Source: Sesamum alatum
Taxonomy: Eukaryota > Streptophyta > Magnoliopsida > Lamiales > Pedaliaceae
Length of the DNA: 64,000 nt
Direction of reading: 5' to 3'
Assembly (NCBI GenBank): GCA_034509735.1
Contig: JACGWO010000004.1
Span: 18,767,395-18,831,394 of the forward strand
Positions 58,734-64,000 of this stretch are shown here, piece after piece (position 1 is the first letter of the stretch; each line of letters opens with the position of its first letter). Made by a program: the position numbers and the translations under genes. The notes below the pieces were generated by a model, which saw only the letters and a list, made by a program, of their open reading frames with translations, was not told the DNA's origin and made no database searches.

Positions 58734-60914
58734 TGTTAGAATAGGTGACCAGAATAGGTTGGGCATTTTGTCACCTGTTTGACAACTTGATGCAATGTAA
58801 TATTATATAACGAATAAAATGAGTATTCATTACCATTGGTACTTCCTTTGTTGTGCTCATTTACATATGTTAAAATGGTTTTTTACATATATCACAACAA
58901 ATCCCACAGACCACGGTTAACAACTCATGCAGTTGGGTCACGCATCGGATGGTGGTTATGAAACCAATTGATAAAGGGTTGGGTCTGAAGCATTCCAGGT
59001 CGAGACCTCGAGACAAGGCATCGAGAGTCCTACAGAGACTTGCACCAAGAGTCGTGTTCATTGGATGAATGTCGTGTTTCATTGGCGACAGCCGTGGGAC
59101 GCCTACACGATCTTGGTGGGTTGGTCGACTGGGGTCGAGCCGACTGAACTGAGTCACGAGGATCATCATATGGAAGCCTTGGAGGCTTGATCGGTATGAT
59201 TGGATTTCCCCGGTTCCGATAGTACGGGAGTAGTCCTCAAACATAAGGAACCATGACAGTCACATACACAGGATGCCCTTATCTTGGATCTGGCGAGAGG
59301 TGATCATTCTGTAAGATGATCATTATAAGTTTTGTCCAGTGCGGTCAAAATGTGTAGCGAGGACGGTGGGTTCCAATAAGAGGATCCGTCCCCTGTCAGT
59401 ATGTGACAGAGGTATCTTCTATGCACTTGCAGACACGTTCATACTACTTAAACCTGTGGCCACAGTGGTTGGTCGAGCAGAAAATTATTTCCTGTGTCGA
59501 TGCAATGAGCCATGCATAGTCTCGAGTATTAAGCATAGATGCTTGGTCAAGGATGGGAACCGACCCCCAATTCCATACCCTAGACTAAAGCCAGGAGATG
59601 GTAGATTGAAGGACCATACCCATACGGAATCGGCGCCTAAATGTTCACGCCAACATTCACCTAGTCTCTAGTGCCATGGACCGTTGCTAGACGGCCACCC
59701 ATGATAACGGGCTCATGTTAGGCACTGGCCAAAGTCTAGCTAAGGGTGAACCTAAAGGATCACACACAAATCACCGAGAAGGTGTAGAAATTGACTTGGA
59801 GTCAATTTCGGAGGATAATAAGTATTGGATTACTTAAGGGATTGTCCATTGGATGGACGGGGGATATTGTATCAGGCCTTCATTTAATCGATTAATGTAG
59901 AGAGTCGGAAAAATTAGGCCTTTTAATTGGATTAAAAGATCAATCGAAATTATTTCAGTGGACCTTGAATTAAATGGGATTTAATTTTAGGTTGGCTGTA
60001 ATTGGATTGCAGTGAAACCCGGTCCGTTAAATTTTGACCCAAGAGGTGTGTTAATTCCACTTTTGGAATAGGAAGAAGTTGGACTTCTTCCCTATAATGG
60101 TATGGCCGAAAATTACCACTCTTGGAGAGGTAAAAATCGGCCATACATGGCCTTGGTGATGTTGACTTGTCCCTTTTGGTAAGGACAAATCAATTCCAAT
60201 CATGCCTCCCTCATTTGGTATGCTTAGATCATACCTTATGAGATGGTAGGCTTGATTGATGAATTAGTGGGATTGATTGGGATGTATCTAAATATCCTTG
60301 GATGAACCTAGACACATTCCAATAAACACATTAATTTTGTAGATATATGAGTATATACAATCATCAATGCAAGAGAATTTATTTTCATTTTTTTATAGGA
60401 AGATGGAGAAAAATACACTTCAACTTTCTCTCTCAATTTTCGGCCCTCTCTCTACCATCCCCTTTTGTTCTTCATTTGATCTTGGATCTAATTGAAGAAC
60501 AAAGCAAATTTAAGAAGAAACACTAATTTAATAGTGTTCTAGTTTCTTGAACCGAGTCCTCTTGATTCATTTTCTCTAGCAAGAAAAACGTGCATCTCTT
60601 CCGGTGTGGTGTGGACTACTCTAGACAGTTCATACATTTGAACTTTGTGAGCATTTCCAGAGAGGAACAACGCTTGTAGCCGTGCAAGCCATATAACTAC
60701 AAAGGTAATTTCGGTTTTACGCTTTTGTAGTTCCTTTCATATCTATGTTTTATGTGAAATATATGTTTATAATATTGTTACATCCTACATCGCACGCCCG
60801 GTTGAGCACCCAAGGGTACACCCCTTGGGATTTTGTGATCATTGCTATAATTTACGCAATTTTTAATCGTTTCACGCTTCCTCGCGCTCCCGGGCGGATC
60901 TGCTCGTCCCTTCA
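58734..60914 (+). mobile_element. Array A, LTR 3
   Basis: 2181 bp, TGTTAGAATAGGTGACC...CTCGTCCCTTCA. It is uninterrupted and so provides the reference that shows where A2 entered LTR 2 (equivalent site near 60056). It directly follows the PPT of internal 2. Confidence 0.93.
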
Positions 60915-61245
60915 AGTGGTATCCAAGCCGATTCGATGTAAGGAGCATAGATCTATGTATTTGGCATGTTCAACTTGCTTTTATGGCTTTATGAGCATGT
61001 TTGTATGTATGAATATATGAATGAATATGCTTCACTTGTTTTAAATTTGATGGACGTTGTATGTGCAATTTTGTAGATTGGATTTTAAAATTGCATGTTT
61101 ATTTTATATATTAATGCGCTGAAAATGAGAAACCGGAAAAAAAAAAAAAAGAGAACGGACAGCAGCGACAGCAGTTGGCTGTCGTCCCTACCGCCCAGCC
61201 ACTGGCTGGCGGGCGCACGGCCGGGCTCACGCCTGCGCAGGGTAA
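60915..61245 (+). pseudogene. Array A, internal 3: truncated leader only
   Basis: Starts with an altered PBS (TGGTATCCAAGCC at 60917-60929; two changes in the TCAGAG core) and the family leader, including the A-tract and GC-rich segment (61160-61240). It stops about 100 bp into the GC-rich part, where hAT sequence resumes ('gtaagaaagagg'). No RT, PPT or fourth LTR, so the array's right end was lost. Confidence 0.82.
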
Positions 61246-61537
61246 GAAAGAGGTAAAAAAGAGGTGAAGTATTGGGTGAAAACTGAAAAGTGAAAAGTAG
61301 ACTTGGAGTTAGGCGGGAGGTTGAAGTTGTACAGTCGTAGACAACACAATAATACACTCTTTTTTTTTAATTTTAATTGGGTAGCTGATTGGGTTTTCGG
61401 GTGCTATTATCCTACCCGACCTGATGCATTTTAATCGGTTTTTGGGTTTGCCCGAACCCGACTATTTATCGGAATTACCTGATCCTTATAATCGAAAATT
61501 GATCGTGTCGAGTAGGGATCCGAGTGCCCACCCCTAT
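61246..61537 (-). other. hAT right arm (transposase-upstream end)
   Basis: Contains subterminal motifs gggttttcgggtg, ctacccgacc and gcccgaacccgac and ends at the hAT terminus gtgcccacccctat. No ORF. It corresponds to the 5' side of the minus-strand transposase. Confidence 0.8.
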
Positions 61538-61683
61538 CGGTTGGTATCATGTTCGTATTCTCGATGATACCTGCAGAAATATTTAGGTTTGGAAAATTGA
61601 GGACCTTCCTCAGAACCTCTGGGCCACTGTAGAGAAGGGTGCCTATGTATGGCCATTCACATCCTAGCTCAGCTGGTGATGAG
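61538..61683 (-). pseudogene. Gypsy C: gag zinc-knuckle region
   Basis: Minus strand: LITS, stop, ARM, stop, MAIHRHPSLQWPRGSEEGPQ then FSKPKYFCRYHREYEHDTN. This is the Tat-type gag segment just before and within the zinc knuckle (C-x2-H/H-x4 type). The reading continues at 37858 as ...LR, EIKWLIQAGYLKDY after removal of the hAT, and upstream at 63681 as EYYTPL after removal of the solo LTR. Two in-frame stops. Confidence 0.85.
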
Positions 61684-63676
61684 TGAAGGGAATTGTGGAT
61701 CGTCCCGGGAAAAGCGCGAATGCGGAAGCGCGGTATAATTAAAAATAAATGCGGAATTTAAACATGCTTTAAATTAAAGAACACGTTTCAAAGGGTGTGC
61801 CTTTGAAATTCCCGGGTGTTCGGTGTATCTCATGAATAATAAAACATAAAAGACTCATGGAGGCCATAGGGTAGAAAATTAAAAGGGACGAAAATCTAAA
61901 ACGAGACCTACCCATTGTCGTTTTCGTCTTCAACGGCTACATGCGTTGTTCCCCGTTTTGCACCAAGATCTCGTTCTTGAGACCCTCCAAATCGTGACAC
62001 ACGATCCACCCACGTATCTTGCACGTCGTGCTAGCAACGAACAAGTTTATATTTTGGAGTGGATGAATCAACAACACGTTATGAATTAACGGTATTGATT
62101 CATCAAGTTCTAATGTTCCAAGAACAAGAGAACAAAGAAAAATAATTTTCTTGGAGTGTGTGAGAGAGAGAGGGCGGACGAGATAGAGGGAGAGAGAGCC
62201 GAGTTGTGTGTGTGTGTTGTGTGTGTTGGAATTTCATCATCCTTCAACTTGTAGGATGCTAGGGGTTTATATAGAAGAGGAGTTTAATCCTCTTTAAACT
62301 CCTCTTTTAAGAACTCTAATTTGACTAGGATTTTGACCTAGTCAAAGTCCTAGTCAAAGTAGTGTTTTTGACCTAGTCAAAACAATCCTAGCCATCCATC
62401 TCTCCCATTGATCTCAACCGTTGATTTAATTTAATTTAATGGAATATTTAAAACCTATTTAAATATTTCCAAGAGGCTAAAAAATAAATATAAATATTAT
62501 TTAAGCCCATTAAATAAATCCCTTTGATAAATCTAATTTATCAATTTAATTCCTTATATCTAATAGAAGGAATTATTTCTCCAAGAAAAAAAATAGAGGA
62601 CCCGATTAAATCCAATTTAATCATTCCTTCACTCCAATATTTAATTCCTAATTAAATATCTAAATGTGTGTGGATAGTGTGTGACTCTTTAGGTTCACCT
62701 TTCAGCTAGACTTGGTCGGATTCCTAGAATCCTTCCGTTACCATGGGTGGCCATCTAGCAACGGTCCATGGCACTAGAGACTAGGTGAAATATTCAGGGA
62801 TGAACATTTAGGCTCTAACAGTACACTTGTCCTTCTGTCTTCGGTCTCATCACTTAGAGTCTAGGGCACGGAAAATGCAGGTACCCATTTTGGACCTAAG
62901 TGTTGGTCTGTCCTCACTAAACGCCGCAAGGGAATCCTTCCCTTCTGTTCAGTCACTGTGGCCACAGTTTTAGGGACAAGACCTAGAGTATATATGAGAC
63001 TCAACTGCCAAAACCTATTGACAGGAGACAGATCCTTTCTTGGAAACTACTGTCACTTTGCACACCGGAACTGCACTAGACATGGCTTATGACTACCAAA
63101 GAGAATTCTGGCAATCTCTCACCATACCTAAGATACAGCCCTGATGTACAGGTAAACTCAGCAATTCCTCAAGTCAAAAGGACTTGACCTGTACCGTTGG
63201 AACCGGGAATACACGTCATACCTTGCTGACCATACTCAAGGTCCTCCGTAAGACGGTTCCCGCGAGTCACCTCAGTCAGCTGCGTCCTAGCATGCTAACC
63301 CACTAACACTGCTTAGACGACCCTCGTCACCCGTCGATGAAACACGACAGCAGGTGCTTAGTGCAAGTCTCAAATGGAATCCCGGTACCCATTTTCGGGA
63401 TTCCTTGACTTGGAGATTTCCGGACTGATTCGGGAAGACTGATTCCATGGACCTACCTCCAAGCGTAGTCCCAGCCCCCGAAATTGATTCTCAGTCCGTG
63501 GGCTTTGTTTGCGTAGTGAACAGATATAGAAAACAGATATAAGTGAACGCAAACAAAGTAATGCCAAATGAAATTCACTTCTTTATTCATTAATGATTTA
63601 TCAAACACCTATAATTGTCTAGACATAGGTTACATATACCCGCCAAAGTTGGCTTACATGGTCACCTATTCTAACA
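61684..63676 (-). mobile_element. Solo LTR F (TGTTAG superfamily)
   Basis: Minus strand starts TGTTAGAATAGGTGACCAT (63676) and ends CCACAATTCCCTTCA (61684). Perfect TSD atgag at 61679-61683 and 63677-63681. Length 1993 bp. Internal blocks match other family LTRs ('gactctttaggttcacct', 'ggtggccatctagcaacgg', 'gaaacacgacag', 'cgtcccggg'). A minus-strand TATA-like motif (tatataa) lies near 62268-62274. No internal region on either side, so it is a recombined solo LTR inside Gypsy C gag. Confidence 0.94.
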
Positions 63677-64000
63677 ATGAGAGGGGTATAATACTCATTC
63701 TTTGGGTCGAGGGGGTCGAAACATCCTCGAGGCTCTCCTCTACTCCTGCGAGCAATGAGCAAGTCACTTTCATTTTTCTTATCACAGTTTGCCCTCTTCA
63801 ACAGCCAAGCATCCTCAAGTTCATGTACTTCTCCACCTGAGCTAGTACTTCCCAAAGAGGTTTCTTAACTAGAGAGTCGAGGGGCCTCCTTGTAGACCTT
63901 GTGTAAGAGTGTTGACCAGTACCTCCTGGTGAGCTATTGGCACTTCCAAGACAGCTGCATTGAAATGATGAATGTACGCCCTCAGAGTCTCCTTTTCCTC
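63677..64000 (-). pseudogene. Gypsy C: gag capsid region (runs off the window)
   Basis: Minus strand from the window edge: EEKETLRAYIHHFNAAVLEV, PIAHQEVLVNTLTQGLQGGP, then over shifted frames MNLEDAWLLKRANCDKKNES and DPLDPKNEYYTPL. This is the Retrotrans_gag domain of a Tat-like Ty3/Gypsy element, with its N-terminal part beyond base 64000. The last codons join 61683 across solo LTR F. Confidence 0.85.

Larger units (their letters stand above)
37867..61537 (-). mobile_element. hAT-Ac DNA transposon, ends 23.7 kb apart through nested insertions
   Basis: Left end TGGGTGGGCGTCGGG and right end (minus strand) ATAGGGGTGGGCACTCGG are hAT-type inverted termini. Flanks cagttggt (37859-37866) and cggttggt (61538-61545) form an 8-bp TSD with one mismatch. 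Removing the insert restores a Gypsy gag reading (…YEHDTN to EIKWLIQAG). Subterminal regions (37870-38030, 61350-61530) contain many GGGT(T)CGGG / ACCCGA motifs. The transposase lies on the minus strand at 38769-40742. Array A (41922-~61245) sits in its 5' region, so only about 4.3 kb belongs to the hAT. Confidence 0.88.

Noticed and set aside
1..64000. Host genes, organelle DNA, rRNA, tRNA or pararetrovirus sequence
   Set aside because: I looked for intron-exon gene structure, chloroplast or mitochondrial gene words, rRNA motifs and virus-like gene order, and recognised none.

Overview
This is nuclear DNA from a flowering plant, most likely a eudicot. I recognise no host gene, tRNA, rRNA or organelle insert. 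Everything identifiable is transposable-element sequence: Ty1/Copia and Ty3/Gypsy LTR retrotransposons, one LINE, an Ac-like hAT DNA transposon, a Helitron, and Mutator- and hAT-type MITEs. Nearly all coding regions are broken by stops and frameshifts. The AT-rich background, microsatellites and deep nesting suggest pericentromeric or other gene-poor heterochromatin. I cannot name the species.

Layout, left to right. (1) 1-6118: a decayed minus-strand Gypsy (Athila-like, 'Gypsy G'), interrupted by a solo LTR (1364-3489, TSD ttttg) and a MITE (4759-5027, near-perfect 9-bp TSD). (2) 6119-8668: mostly unassigned AT-rich DNA with a long foldback MULE-type MITE (6298-6844, perfect 9-bp TSD) and a second copy of the 4759 MITE family (7677-7941). 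(3) 8669-20389: a plus-strand Copia ('Copia D') with 5' LTR, PBS, gag, protease and integrase. It lacks reverse transcriptase and is split by a minus-strand LINE (12343-~18880) that carries a nearly identical 1.44-kb tandem duplication, plus an LTR fragment. RNase H and part of the 3' LTR resume at ~19577-20389.

(4) 20391-64000: one minus-strand Tat-like Gypsy ('Gypsy C'), only about 2.5 kb of which is present. It is split by three large insertions. Its gag reading resumes across the hAT (61538-61683 to 37866) and across the solo LTR (63677-64000 to 61683), and its RT resumes on the far side of element B. The insertions are: element B, a large minus-strand LTR element (20894-36818) that itself holds a 5.03-kb Helitron (21739-26767) and a 1.0-kb hAT MITE (34334-35345); a hAT-Ac transposon whose ends now lie 23.7 kb apart (37867-61537); and a solo LTR (61684-63676, TSD atgag).

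(5) Inside the hAT sits a tandem LTR-internal-LTR-internal-LTR-internal array ('array A', 41922-~61245). Into its middle LTR a 9.6-kb LTR element ('A2', 46477-56095, perfect TSD aattc, almost identical LTRs) has inserted.

Relative order of events: Gypsy C first; then the hAT, element B and solo LTR F; then array A inside the hAT; then A2 inside array A. The Helitron and hAT MITE came after B. The LTRs beginning TGTTAGAATAGGTGACC form one dominant superfamily, present here in about ten full or partial copies. B and A2 share a long non-coding leader with GC-rich blocks and an equally degenerate gag-pol, so they look like a non-autonomous family moved by a relative elsewhere. No gene network operates here; the interest is in element architecture and history.
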